A stretch of 64,000 nucleotides of DNA from Phycisphaerales bacterium (GCA_035627955.1 DASPKU010000015.1:62001-126000), one strand, 5' to 3'. Counted from the first letter of the stretch, positions 31,361 to 40,798 are shown. Notes: generated from the letters alone by a model not told the origin. Program-made: numbers and translations.

Positions 31361-31818
31361 TTGAGACTCCGAGACTTTGCGATCAACCCCGCAAGCTCTG
31401 CGCGCCAACCTGCTTCCGAAGCGCTGTAGTACACTGTTCCGATATACGTGCCCGCGAACTGCTTCTCGAGCAGCACCTTCAACTCCGGGAGCGTGATCCT
31501 ACCCTCACCTGGGGCAAAGAACGACTCGAACCCAGTCACAATGATCACTTTGGTCCGGATCCCCATTCGCACCACTTCCGCCAGTATCTCCCTTCCCGCA
31601 TAGGCGCGGGGCCGGCCTCCCGGTGCCCCGTCCTGCACATCGAAGGTCGGCATGGTCATATCGAGCAGCACCAGGTCAGGTACCGTCTCCACAATCTGCT
31701 CTAAGCCGCTCTGATAAGACCTCCGCTGCGCAATCTCGGCATCTCCGAGCTCAGCACGCACCAGATCGGTGATCTGCCGGAGTTTGGGAAGATCGTCCTC
31801 CACGACCAGTACTTTCAT
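31357..31818 (-). CDS. dtcB: DtcB-like stand-alone receiver protein
   Basis: The 153-residue response-regulator receiver has acidic residues E7/D8/D9, phosphoacceptor D53 in VLLDMTMP, the conserved Thr in VIIVTGFE and a Lys candidate near 112. No output domain is present. In Detocs, the corresponding lone receiver serves as a phosphate sink that buffers accidental activation of the effector. It overlaps the neighbouring genes by 4 bp at both ends, so the three proteins are translationally coupled. Confidence 0.85.
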   Translation of the reverse strand: MKVLVVEDDLPKLRQITDLVRAELGDAEIAQRRSYQSGLEQIVETVPDLVLLDMTMPTFDVQDGAPGGRPRAYAGREILAEVVRMGIRTKVIIVTGFESFFAPGEGRITLPELKVLLEKQFAGTYIGTVYYSASEAGWRAELAGLIAKSRSLK

Positions 31819-34800
31819 GCCCGTACCCTTTCAATCGGAAGTGCCATACGAGAACAGAACTGCCTCGCGTCGTTGACCCACCAGCGCACCGAGTAGCTGT
31901 CGCCAAGCTCAAGGTCATGTCGCATGATCCGGTGAAGCTTGAAGAAGCCGGTGCCACCTTCCGTTCGCACAGGGATCTCGCCGGCCTCTGTCAAGCGCTG
32001 CTCAAGTTCATTGAGCTTCTCCTGGATCGACTCGGGCGACGGAGAATCTGGGACCGGACTGTTGAGCTCCACCACTAGCGATTCTCCTTCGATCATCGCT
32101 CGGATTGCGACCAATGCCTCACTTCCAGACGAGTGCCGCACAACATTCTCGACTAGAATGTGGATGGCATCGAAGAGGGGCGCAAAGTGCTTCCCGGAAC
32201 ACAACCCCTCGACGTGAACGTCGACTTCGGCTTTGAGGCTGACTGATCGAGCCGAGCGACCAACCATAGTTGTGACCGTCTCCACCAAATCGACGAAGCG
32301 GAAATCGGGCATTTCTCTTTCGTTGACGATTCGGAACCAATCAGCCATCGCGGTGAGTGCGTTGTGCAGTTCGGTGTTGCACTGGACTACCGCTTGACGG
32401 AAGGCCCCGCGAAGGTCAGGCGCTGCCTGGAGTACGTCGGATTGGCATCGCTCCATAGCTGCAAGGAACATAGCAAATAACTCGTCAGTGATCCTTGCTC
32501 GTACCCGCTCTAGAATCTGCTCCGTCCGCGAGGTCAACTCTGCGATACACTGAGTCACAAACTCGGCCAGCGAGGTCGTCTTGGCCAGTGTGATAAACAT
32601 TTGGGTCAACTGGTGGTCATCGTAGCTGAAATCGAACATCCCCTTTGCGTCGGCGGTGTTCTCTCGCAGTTGAATCCACTCATTCTTCACCCGGTCGATA
32701 ATCGCATCGACAGCCGCTGAGAAGGCGGCTAGTGCTTTCTGAACACCGTCCCTCACGGACTGGGGCGCGCTCTCGAGATGTGCGGCCCAATGTTCGTTCA
32801 CACGGTACTCACCATCGGTGTTTCGCCGAGTAACCAGGTTTAGGGACTCGAACGTACTTCTGAGATGGCCGCTCAAGGTCCCGTGGCGGATCCGAATGCT
32901 CAGGTATGAATCGAGTCCGTGCTCATTGCTCGATACAAATTTCGCACGCAATTCGTTGAACATCTGAGTGCAAAGCACTTGGGCCGTATCGCCTAGCACC
33001 AGTTGGGCACGGCCTTGTCCAACATCCAGAATGGCCATGGATACCCGGCGAAGGTGAGCCCCGAGCTGAACGTGATCGCGGAATCGCTCAAATGTGGGTT
33101 GAATAGCCGTCTCGAGCGACTTGCGAATCCCCGACACATCGACGTATATCTTGCTTGCGTCGATGTGCTTTATTCCCTTTCGGATCACGCTTCGGCGGCT
33201 GAGCTCCGTGATCTCGGCGAAGTACTCGTCGCTATGCGAGGGATCCGCCTTCATCAGAAACTGGCATATGTTGATGCGTTCCTGTTCAAGGGCGTCGAGG
33301 CTCTCAAAACGATATGAGTGGTCCAAGACCTCCAACACGCAAACGTGGCGTAGCAAAAAAAGAAGCGGAGGTGAAGGAGCCTCAGTCTGACTCAATATGT
33401 CGCTCGGAATTCGGCGACCCGATTTCCGGAGAAAATCGTCCAACGCCGTGAATACCTTGTAGGCGTTCTGTAGCTGCCCCCGGTCCGTGTGGCGAAGGTA
33501 GAATATTATTGGCCAGGAGACACTACCCTTCTCCGCCTTGCCCTCTAGATAGCGGGCTGTCAACTCCTCGAAATGAAGCGCTGGCGCAAGCGAAGGCTGG
33601 GCGAAATAGGCATCGACCGCGATGTCCGCGGCCGAGGTGTACCTGCCGAGCAGATACTCCGTGAGAACAAGTCCAGCGAAGGCATCTTCCAAAACTGTGA
33701 TTCGGCCGTCCGCAATCTCCTTCAATGCACGATATTTGGCGGCGGCCCCCTCGAGGTCGCCATCGCGCTCGCATTGACGCGCCTCATGCTTCAACGCTCG
33801 CTCACGAGGAATGTCGGTGACTGAGTGCAAGCCTCCGAAAAGACGAACGGCGGTCGGAGCGGCACCTACGCTTGCGCATGCCGACAGGAAGCGATCGACC
33901 TCACTCCGCGAGCGGTACAGTCCGCCGAATCGTGGCGTCAGTTCGCATTGGTTGATTGCGAGGAATCTGGAGGCGTCCATTCCGTTCGGGGATGGTCGAT
34001 ACCGCGTACAAAAGGCGTGCACCTGTAGCCCGAACTGCGTGCAGTCGAACATGTAGGCCACCTTGTGCAGATAGCGCAATGCCACATCTGTTGACGGGGT
34101 TTTGGCGACAACGTGATATAGAGCCCACAAAACCTCAGTTGAAACACTGCTGTCCTTGACTGGCTCTGCCAGTCCGGCGTTCGCGGCGGCCTTTGCGAAA
34201 AGCTCGTGGAACTCGAACGCGTGAGGAAAGGCCGCAGCTCCCGCGCGTGCTACCTCAGAAGCCTTCGGATAATCTCCCTTCGTGTAATACTCAACCGCAT
34301 CAAACAGCATTGTCCCACGCTTGGTAGAAACGATCCCCGCTCCTGGCTCACAAAGCTGGTGTAGGTTTGCGATTCGCTGGTCGGGGATGGCTGACCGAAG
34401 TATGGCAAGAAGGTCTCGCGTGCGCGGTGGCGCATTCCAGACGCCTTTCGCGGCAGTCGCCTGGAGCAGACGCACGGCGTGATCGTAAGCGTCCACAAGG
34501 GAGTGCTGGCCCGTGTACCACAATGAGAATGCATCGGACTTGGTGGGATCGGCCGAGAACAGCAGCACTTTCAGCCGGAAGTACGCAAGAATTGGTGCAA
34601 GCTCGGGCTTGCCTTCGTGTTGTTGAATGACTGAGTTGAAGAATTGGTCGAACGCTGCCGGGTGAGCTTTCGGTTCCAATCGCTGTGCGACAAACTCCAA
34701 GAGCAATCGCACGTTGTTATACTGGGCTTCCTCTTGGAAGGTCTGCACTGTTTTTCGGAGCGCCGCCAAGCCCCCCTCGATCGCACTCACTAGCATTCTG

Positions 34801-35282
34801 GCTTCGGCATACCAAAGCGAGCATCCAACCGAATCTTTCAACCGATCCAAGCAGTCGCTCGCGCCCTTCAGATCGCCCTGAAGGATCAGTGCTTCAAACT
34901 CGGCTTTCAAAGTGACAAATCGACCGACCTTGTCGGAGAATACGACTGCCTGAGCCATTACCCATACCCACTCCGCGTCCTCGAGGCGTAGGTTCACACC
35001 TGATCGAGTAGAGGAAAGTACTTCGGCCATGGACTGCGGGAACGGCCTTCCCATCGCCCGCAGTGTCAAGCCCGCGTCAGTGGCGACCTTGCGGGCAACC
35101 GCAAGGACCACCTCCACTGCTTCATTCTTCAGGTCGAAAATGACCCTGCCGATGTCGACGTTGCTGCGAGCGAGCCGGTTCGAATAGGATTGGGAGACCC
35201 CGTGGGGCAGATGAGGTACAAGTGCCTGTGGGGGAAGACTAGCCATCACTGGTGTCCACGACGAGATTGGGGGTAGCGACAC
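31815..35282 (-). CDS. dtcA: DtcA-like large sensor with histidine-kinase C-terminus
   Basis: The 1155-residue protein has no membrane helix. About 900 N-terminal residues form helical, TPR-like repeats, the presumed sensing region. A C-terminal kinase core follows: an H-box-like ELHNAL at about residue 973, an N-box VENVVRHS and a G2 box EGGTGFFKLHRI. The missing G1-type Asp motif makes the core divergent, but the His and Asn are there. In Detocs, DtcA senses infection and passes phosphate to the receivers. The start is uncertain: GTG 35282 has TATTCT 10 nt upstream (leaderless-like), while ATG 35246 is an alternative. Base composition is lower in GC than the surroundings, suggesting horizontal acquisition. 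Confidence 0.82.
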   Translation of the reverse strand: MSLPPISSWTPVMASLPPQALVPHLPHGVSQSYSNRLARSNVDIGRVIFDLKNEAVEVVLAVARKVATDAGLTLRAMGRPFPQSMAEVLSSTRSGVNLRLEDAEWVWVMAQAVVFSDKVGRFVTLKAEFEALILQGDLKGASDCLDRLKDSVGCSLWYAEARMLVSAIEGGLAALRKTVQTFQEEAQYNNVRLLLEFVAQRLEPKAHPAAFDQFFNSVIQQHEGKPELAPILAYFRLKVLLFSADPTKSDAFSLWYTGQHSLVDAYDHAVRLLQATAAKGVWNAPPRTRDLLAILRSAIPDQRIANLHQLCEPGAGIVSTKRGTMLFDAVEYYTKGDYPKASEVARAGAAAFPHAFEFHELFAKAAANAGLAEPVKDSSVSTEVLWALYHVVAKTPSTDVALRYLHKVAYMFDCTQFGLQVHAFCTRYRPSPNGMDASRFLAINQCELTPRFGGLYRSRSEVDRFLSACASVGAAPTAVRLFGGLHSVTDIPRERALKHEARQCERDGDLEGAAAKYRALKEIADGRITVLEDAFAGLVLTEYLLGRYTSAADIAVDAYFAQPSLAPALHFEELTARYLEGKAEKGSVSWPIIFYLRHTDRGQLQNAYKVFTALDDFLRKSGRRIPSDILSQTEAPSPPLLFLLRHVCVLEVLDHSYRFESLDALEQERINICQFLMKADPSHSDEYFAEITELSRRSVIRKGIKHIDASKIYVDVSGIRKSLETAIQPTFERFRDHVQLGAHLRRVSMAILDVGQGRAQLVLGDTAQVLCTQMFNELRAKFVSSNEHGLDSYLSIRIRHGTLSGHLRSTFESLNLVTRRNTDGEYRVNEHWAAHLESAPQSVRDGVQKALAAFSAAVDAIIDRVKNEWIQLRENTADAKGMFDFSYDDHQLTQMFITLAKTTSLAEFVTQCIAELTSRTEQILERVRARITDELFAMFLAAMERCQSDVLQAAPDLRGAFRQAVVQCNTELHNALTAMADWFRIVNEREMPDFRFVDLVETVTTMVGRSARSVSLKAEVDVHVEGLCSGKHFAPLFDAIHILVENVVRHSSGSEALVAIRAMIEGESLVVELNSPVPDSPSPESIQEKLNELEQRLTEAGEIPVRTEGGTGFFKLHRIMRHDLELGDSYSVRWWVNDARQFCSRMALPIERVRA

Positions 35283-35348
35283 GCGTGCACAGAATAGTCC
35301 ATTCAGCCGAATATTGGCGTTAGTTGCGCCTCTGGTGGTGCGGCGGCA

Positions 35349-35567
35349 TCAAGCTGCTGCTAAGACGCCCCCGGTCCAGCCGCAGAGCTCGAGCTCGTCG
35401 TCCTCGTAGAACACGCTGCCCTCGTCGTCCTGGATGACCCAGCGATCGCCGGCGTTGCGGTTGAGGAGGTTGACGGTCGTGAGCGGGGGCTGGCCGGACT
35501 CGAAGGCGTCCTCACTCGCGTACCCGCAAATCGCTTCCTGGGAGAACGGGGCGGCGAGCCCTGCCAC
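35349..35567 (-). CDS. Small acidic hypothetical protein
   Basis: The frame of 72 residues begins at GTG 35567, 8 bp beyond the stop of the NERD gene on the same strand. The sequence VNLLNRNAGDRWVIQDDEGS, then an acidic run EDDELEL, looks like a real globular fragment with strand-rich, acidic character. No family is recognised. It may be translated together with the NERD protein. Confidence 0.4.
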   Translation of the reverse strand: MAGLAAPFSQEAICGYASEDAFESGQPPLTTVNLLNRNAGDRWVIQDDEGSVFYEDDELELCGWTGGVLAAA

Positions 35568-35574
35568 TGCGCGG

Positions 35575-36702
35575 TTAGGACGTCCAGAATACCACCTCCG
35601 CCCCGCACCCACCCTTCGCGGCCTCACTATAGGGCGGGCACGCCCGGTAGAACTCCCCCCCGCGTTTGTGGATGGTGGCGTGGGGGTTGCCGCACTGGGT
35701 GCACACGCGGGACAGGGGGGTGTACTTGCCGCACTCGTCGCAGAGGAGGCAATAGTCCCGGCGGTAGACGGGCTGCACGTTGATACTGCGGCAGTGGCGG
35801 CAGGTGAGGGCCTCGGGTCGGTGCTCGCGTTGCGGGGTGGCCTGCCGCGGGGCGGTGACTGTCTCGCGCCCGCCGGGCAGGAATGCCGCGGCGGGCTCCA
35901 CGATCCCCGGGCGGACTCCACGGGGTCTGGCTGCCTCCTTGTCCGCACTGTTGAGCTCGTCGGCTTCGTCGGGCGAGATTCTGTGCGGCGGCGTGTGCAC
36001 CTTCAGCAGGTGGTACTTGATGCGGGCGAGGGCGGCGTCGCTGAGGTTGTAGATGCCGCGGTCGTCGTTGAGGTCCTCGTTGGCGAGGGCGCTGCGAAGG
36101 GCGCCCAGCACGCCCGCGCGGCGGCTGTGCGACTCGACTTCCTGGCGAACCCGCTCCACGACCTTCTCGGCCTTCATGACCGTGCCCTCGTGCGCCTTCG
36201 CCCCGGGTCCCTCGACACGGGCGTTGTTGGCGAGGGCGACCAGCGTCACGATGGGGAAGTGCTTAAAACCCTGCTGGAGCATGCCGAGCATCTTGTCCAG
36301 CAGCGGCGGCTCGGCGTTCTGGAGCAGCAGGCGGAGCGACTCGGCCTGGCGCTTGGCCTGCTCGATGGGGGAAGGCATGTTGATGCCGCGGCGGGTGTTG
36401 CCGCCGGGGCAGCGGGTCCACTGGTCGTGCCTGTCGACGTGGAGCACACCGTAGTCGGAGCCCGTGGCCTTGCTTTCGACGATCACCATGCCGTGCCGGT
36501 GCACGATGAGGTGGTCGATCTGCGTGTGGTCGTTGTCGCTGGATGTGCGCGGGGCGGGGAAGCGGAGGCCGTGGTAGATGTGGATGTCGGGCGCGTCGGC
36601 GAAGGCCCGGCCCAGGTCGTGGGCAAGCTGCTGTTCGGCGGCGTGGCCGCGGGCGGCGTTCGCGTCGGCGGGGCGGGAGGGGTCAAAGGGCAGGGGGATC
36701 AT
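35575..36702 (-). CDS. NERD-domain nuclease-related protein with C-terminal zinc ribbons
   Basis: The 375-residue protein has an N-terminal NERD domain (about 15-140) with the endonuclease-like core IDHLIV and VIVESKA (D63, E76, K78 as the putative metal-binding triad). A helical middle follows, then a Cys-rich tail with CRHC, CLLCDEC, CTQCG and a last Cys cluster, like topoisomerase-type zinc ribbons. NERD proteins are suspected DNA-processing nucleases. It neighbours the Detocs-like operon and HNH gene. The start ATG 36702 has a -10-like TAGACT 8 nt upstream and no Shine-Dalgarno sequence. Confidence 0.85.
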   Translation of the reverse strand: MIPLPFDPSRPADANAARGHAAEQQLAHDLGRAFADAPDIHIYHGLRFPAPRTSSDNDHTQIDHLIVHRHGMVIVESKATGSDYGVLHVDRHDQWTRCPGGNTRRGINMPSPIEQAKRQAESLRLLLQNAEPPLLDKMLGMLQQGFKHFPIVTLVALANNARVEGPGAKAHEGTVMKAEKVVERVRQEVESHSRRAGVLGALRSALANEDLNDDRGIYNLSDAALARIKYHLLKVHTPPHRISPDEADELNSADKEAARPRGVRPGIVEPAAAFLPGGRETVTAPRQATPQREHRPEALTCRHCRSINVQPVYRRDYCLLCDECGKYTPLSRVCTQCGNPHATIHKRGGEFYRACPPYSEAAKGGCGAEVVFWTS

Positions 36703-36710
36703 TGGCCGCG

Positions 36711-36716
36711 AGTCTA
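36711..36716 (-). promoter_or_regulatory. -10 box (TAGACT) of the NERD gene
   Basis: TAGACT on the minus strand lies 8 nt before the start codon. No convincing -35 hexamer is seen 16-18 nt upstream. Confidence 0.4.
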
Positions 36717-36735
36717 CCGACCTTGATCCGAAGTC

Positions 36736-37374
36736 CTATGCCGCGGCCATCGTCATCGTGCTGCGGGTGCAGGGGCCCAGCACTTTGGAGCGGATGACGG
36801 GGGGCTGGCGTTCGGCGTTTGGGTCGCGGTCCAGGAGTTTCAGCCAGGAGGCGCGGGCGGCGGGCGCGGAAGTAGGCTTGGTGGTGGAGGGGTGCTTGGT
36901 GAACTCGTAGATCGCCCCCGCGGCGGTGATGGCGGGGATGCTGTAGTTGTTCTGGCCGAACGAGAGCAGCCACACCCGCGCGGGGCGGAGGCGGGCGAGC
37001 AGCTGCTCGAGGGCGGGGACGCTGGCGAGGTACTGGCGGTGCGAGGGGGCGTAGCGGCCGTTGAAGGAGGTCAGGGAGTCGGCGGGGTCGATGGTGTGCG
37101 CGGGCGGGCCGAAGTTGGCCAGCGCGACCTGGTCCCACCAGGCGCGGCGGCCGGGGGCGGGGGTGCGGGCGGTCGCGAAGCCGGTGCCCGCCTCGTAGAC
37201 GCGGGAGAGGAAGAGTGAATCGGAGAGGCCCAGGCACCAGCGCTCGATGGCGTGGCGCAGGGGCGTGGGCGTGGGGGTGGGGCGGGCCAGCCACGACTCG
37301 CCCAGGATGAGCACGCGGCCGCGGGTGTTCTCGTAGTTGCGGCCGATCCAGAGGTTGGTGGGCGCGGTGTCCAT
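36736..37374 (-). CDS. Conserved hypothetical protein, possibly uracil-DNA-glycosylase-like fold
   Basis: The 212-residue protein starts near MDTAPTNLWIGRNYEN, followed by RVLILGESWLA. That LILGES strand-loop resembles the motif of phage and bacterial proteins sometimes placed in the uracil-DNA-glycosylase superfamily. The remainder is helical with a Trp/Phe-rich middle (WWDQVALANFG, VWLLSFGQNNY). I cannot assign an activity. It lies upstream of and in the same orientation as the NERD gene, 33 bp away. The frame is open further upstream into the repeat region, but the ATG at 37374 is the first reasonable start. Confidence 0.55.
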   Translation of the reverse strand: MDTAPTNLWIGRNYENTRGRVLILGESWLARPTPTPTPLRHAIERWCLGLSDSLFLSRVYEAGTGFATARTPAPGRRAWWDQVALANFGPPAHTIDPADSLTSFNGRYAPSHRQYLASVPALEQLLARLRPARVWLLSFGQNNYSIPAITAAGAIYEFTKHPSTTKPTSAPAARASWLKLLDRDPNAERQPPVIRSKVLGPCTRSTMTMAAA

Positions 37375-37509
37375 GCTCAGGCTATCGGTCGTTGCGGGGC
37401 GGGGGTTGAGGCCGGGGGCTGTTGGTTCGGGTTCGGGCGGCGGTTGTGGGTCGCGATCACCACCCACCCGCGTTGCCGCGGCAATAACGCGGTTGGACGT
37501 GGCCGGCAA

Positions 37510-37699
37510 CGACCGCCGGGCACCGTTCAGCGACCGGCGGGCACCGTTCGATCGCTTCCGGGCACGGTTCGATCGCTGCCGGGCACGGTTGGATCGCCGC
37601 GGGGTGCGGTTCAGTCACTGCCGGGCACGGTGAAGCGACCACCGGGCACAGTTCGATCGCATCCGGGCACGGTTGGATCGCTGCCGGGTGCGGTTCGAC
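37510..37699. repeat. 21-bp tandem repeat, about nine units
   Basis: Degenerate units of CGCTGCCGGGCACGGTTCGAT (20-22 bp each) follow without gap from 37510 to 37699. The rest of the 37375-37858 interval has no gene I can support. Since 21 bp is seven codons, all frames show heptapeptide repeats without a credible start or domain. Confidence 0.85.
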
Positions 37700-37858
37700 G
37701 ACCCGCGGCCACACGGCCCGGGGCGGTCGGGGCACACGGGGGCGGGGGACGAGCGGGCGCGCGGCGGCGTGGGGATGGATGGGGGGCTTGCGGGGGCGGG
37801 TACGCTGCGGCGGCCCGTCCGGCGGGCGTGTCCGGTCGACTACCGAGGGACCTCAACG

Positions 37859-39370
37859 ATGATGTGCAGCGTGCGGCGGAAGGTGAGCGTGGGGGTGGGG
37901 GTGGGGGTGGGGGCGGCGGTGCTCGCGGGTGCGGCGGTGGGCCCGGCGGCGTGGGGGCAGCCGTGCGCGGCGGTGTTCTCGTACGCGGGGGCTTCAGCGG
38001 CGCCGCCGAACCCGGCCGCGGTGGCCGCGGGGGACTTCAATGGCGACGGGCTGCCGGACCTCGTGGTGTCGCACGGCGCCGGGTCGTCGGTGCTGCACGG
38101 GGGCGGTGCTCAGGGGCCGGGCACGTTCCAGCCCGCGGTGCTCGCGGCGGACCAGTCCTTCACGGCGTACGCGGTGGGCGACTTTGACGGCAACGGCCGC
38201 ATGGACTTCGCGGGCGTGACCGGCGCCACGCTGATCGTGGCCCTCGCGCAGCCGGGCGGGGGCTTTGTCCGCAACGGGTACAGCGCGGGCGGCACGGCGA
38301 CCGGGATCGCCGCCGCGGACTTCACGCTCGACGGCCGGCTCGACCTGGCGATCTCCACCACCAGCGGCGTGTCACTCTTGGAGGGCACGAACGTCGGCGG
38401 CGCGGGCTCGTTCACCGCGGCGCCGATGCTGGCCGCGGGCGCGAGCAACGCGGTGGCCGCGGGGGACTTTAGCGGCGACGGGCGGCCCGACCTGGCGGTG
38501 GGCCGCACCGGCGAGGTGCGGGTGTACTACGCGGGGCCAGGGCTGGCCTTCACGATGGGGCCGGCGACGGGGGCCTTCGGCGGGGCGCACCGCATCACGG
38601 TGATGGACTTGAACGGCGACGGGCGGCTGGACCTGATCGCGGCCAGGCAGAACAGCGCCCCGTGGGTCGCGGTGTCGACGCAGACCAGCGCGGGCGGGCT
38701 GACGACCACCTTCGAATCCTCCGGCACCTACGCGGGCGTGGTCGCCATGATCCCCGGCGACTTCAACGGCAACGGCGTCATGGACGTGCTGCTGCACGCC
38801 AACGGCGCGACCTACGTGTGGCCGGGGACGGGGACGGGGCTGGGCACGCCGGCGCTCGTGAACAACTCGGTCGCCTACGGCGGGCTCGCGGTCGCGGACT
38901 TCAACCTGGACGGCAAGCCCGACTGGGCGGGGAGCGTGGGCAACCAGAACCAGGTGCGCGGGTTCGTCAACACGACGCCGCGGGGGCTGACGCTCGTGCA
39001 GCAGCCGCCCGCGCGCACGTTTATCAGCGAGGGGCAGCCGGTGTCCATCGCGGTGCAGGCGACGGGGGACGGGCTGACGTTCCAGTGGCGGCGCGACGGC
39101 GTGGACCTCGCGCCCGGCGGCGACCACGGCTTCACGGGCGTGAACGCCGCGACGCTGCAGAGTTCGAGCGCGCGGCTGTCCGACTCGGGGGCGATCTTCG
39201 AGTGCGTGATCGCGGGACCCTGCGGCGGGCAGACCACGCGGGCCGCGGTGCTGGTCGTCAACCCACCACTGCCGACCTGCGGCAGCCAGGACTTCAACGG
39301 CGACGGGGACTTCGGCACCGACGCCGACATCGAGGCGTTCTTCCGCGTGCTTGGCGGGGGCAGCTGCTGA
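37859..39370 (+). CDS. Secreted FG-GAP/VCBS repeat protein with GC-type dockerin tail
   Basis: The 503-residue protein has a signal peptide (residues 1-35, Val/Gly/Ala-rich with cleavage near AAWGQP). About seven FG-GAP/VCBS repeats follow, each with a calcium-loop D-F-N-G-D-G-x-x-D (AGDFNGDGLPDLVV, GDFDGNGRMDFAG, MDLNGDGRLDLIAA and others), predicting a beta propeller. An Ig-like domain (about 385-465) comes next, then a tail with DFNGDGDFGTDADIEAFF ending in Cys. This GC-type dockerin tail is used for surface or extracellular anchoring in Phycisphaerae. The start is ATG 37859 with GAGGGA 8 nt upstream. The ligand is unknown. Confidence 0.88.
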   Translation: MMCSVRRKVSVGVGVGVGAAVLAGAAVGPAAWGQPCAAVFSYAGASAAPPNPAAVAAGDFNGDGLPDLVVSHGAGSSVLHGGGAQGPGTFQPAVLAADQSFTAYAVGDFDGNGRMDFAGVTGATLIVALAQPGGGFVRNGYSAGGTATGIAAADFTLDGRLDLAISTTSGVSLLEGTNVGGAGSFTAAPMLAAGASNAVAAGDFSGDGRPDLAVGRTGEVRVYYAGPGLAFTMGPATGAFGGAHRITVMDLNGDGRLDLIAARQNSAPWVAVSTQTSAGGLTTTFESSGTYAGVVAMIPGDFNGNGVMDVLLHANGATYVWPGTGTGLGTPALVNNSVAYGGLAVADFNLDGKPDWAGSVGNQNQVRGFVNTTPRGLTLVQQPPARTFISEGQPVSIAVQATGDGLTFQWRRDGVDLAPGGDHGFTGVNAATLQSSSARLSDSGAIFECVIAGPCGGQTTRAAVLVVNPPLPTCGSQDFNGDGDFGTDADIEAFFRVLGGGSC

Positions 39371-39528
39371 GGCTCACGGACGGCGCTCGCGCTGCACGCG
39401 GGAGGCGGAGCGGCCGCGCCCGGACTCGGCGTTCGATCGGCGGGCGTTGGCGCTGTGGATCAGCGGGTGTTCCGCGGGGGTGGGCGGGTGGAAGGTGCCT
39501 TGGGGCGGGGTCTCTCGGGCGGGCGCGG

Positions 39529-40791
39529 TTACTCCGGGCCTGGCATCGTGTAGTGGATGCGGACGCCCAGAATCTTGGGGTCGCCGGCCCAGGTGAGGAT
39601 GAAGGCGCGGATGTAGTAGAACGAGTCGGGGTCGACCGCGTGCGGCGTGCTCAGGGTGACCGTGTGCTGGGCGGGAGTCGTGGACTGGCCGGAGCTGTTG
39701 GTGGCGATGACGGCCACGATGGTGCCGCCCCCGAGGGTGCGGCGGTTGACGCTGAGCGAGAAGTTGGACGTGCTGTTGTCGAGGTAGTGGAACGTCGCGC
39801 CGGTGATGACCGCCCCCTGAGGAAGCGTGAAGGGTGCGACGAGGTTGTCGTCGCTCTGCGTGCCGTTCCACGCCCCGTCGGGGCCCGAGGTGGTCTGGCC
39901 GTTGCCCACACGGCGGAACTCCATCGGGCTGATCACCAGCGAGCGCGCCTGCGGCGCGGGGTAGCTGAACGTGGGGGCGGTCGCGGGGCCGCTGAGGGTG
40001 AGGGCGTTGGCACGGGCCGGGCCGTTGACGTCGAGCATCGCGGCGGGGGAGGGCTGGTTGATGCCCACATTGCCCGATGCGAGCACCACGAGCGGCACGC
40101 TCTCGCCCAGGACCACGCCCCACGCCTCGGCGCTGGTGCCAAAGCCGGAGTAGAACGTCGCGGCGCGGGGCTGTCCCATCACGCTGTGGGCGTAGACAGA
40201 GGCGCTGGTGGTGTCGAGCGTGTTGAGGAACACGCCGCCCGAGCCCGCGCCGGCGGGCAGGTCCACGCCGAAGTAATCCGCGGGGCCGATGGGCTGGTCG
40301 CGGTTGATGAACGCACGTTCCACCCCCGGCTGCGTGCGGAGGATCGAGGGGTCGACCGGCAGCGCCAGCGGCGGGCGCCACGATTCGTGCACGGCCTTGA
40401 TCGCCAGCGGCGCGGGGGTGAGCGGCTGGCGGGGCGTGAGCGTCTGGTACGCGCCCACTCCCGCGGGGCGGGCGGCAACCTGCAGGTACCGCGGCGCCTG
40501 CGGGCCGGTCGTGAACGCGAACTCGCCGAAGTCGGGGTGGATGGTGAACAGGCCGTTCTCGACGGCGACGGCGGGGAGCGTCACCGTGGGCGCGAGCTGG
40601 TTGCCGCCGGCCACCGCGTCGAAAAGGCGGAGCTCCAGGTCGTAGTGACCGGTGGCGGGCGTGCCGGCCTCATCGAGGCGGCCCTGGTAAGTGATCGGCT
40701 GGGCGATGAGCGTGCGGGGGGCCACGATCACCACTATCACGGCGGCAAGCATCCCCAGCAGGGCGGGACCGATGGGCAGCGTTCGGTTCAT
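39529..40791 (-). CDS. Secreted planctomycete protein, tail-fibre-like
   Basis: The 420-residue protein has an N-terminal signal/anchor helix (about 8-28) followed by ITYQGRLDEAGTPATGHYDL, a signature of a large secreted family in planctomycetes and other environmental bacteria. The middle part has GNVGINQPSPAAMLDVNG, a motif shared with phage tail fibres and adhesins. The beta-rich C-terminal region is of unknown fold. The protein is probably exported and may be an adhesin. It converges with the FG-GAP gene. A TAGGCT box 7 nt before the ATG is a possible -10 element. Confidence 0.7.
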   Translation of the reverse strand: MNRTLPIGPALLGMLAAVIVVIVAPRTLIAQPITYQGRLDEAGTPATGHYDLELRLFDAVAGGNQLAPTVTLPAVAVENGLFTIHPDFGEFAFTTGPQAPRYLQVAARPAGVGAYQTLTPRQPLTPAPLAIKAVHESWRPPLALPVDPSILRTQPGVERAFINRDQPIGPADYFGVDLPAGAGSGGVFLNTLDTTSASVYAHSVMGQPRAATFYSGFGTSAEAWGVVLGESVPLVVLASGNVGINQPSPAAMLDVNGPARANALTLSGPATAPTFSYPAPQARSLVISPMEFRRVGNGQTTSGPDGAWNGTQSDDNLVAPFTLPQGAVITGATFHYLDNSTSNFSLSVNRRTLGGGTIVAVIATNSSGQSTTPAQHTVTLSTPHAVDPDSFYYIRAFILTWAGDPKILGVRIHYTMPGPE

Positions 40792-40798
40792 GGCGTTC

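Noticed and set aside
37510-37699. CRISPR array
   Set aside because: Units follow one another without unique spacers, are only 20-22 bp and no cas gene is nearby.
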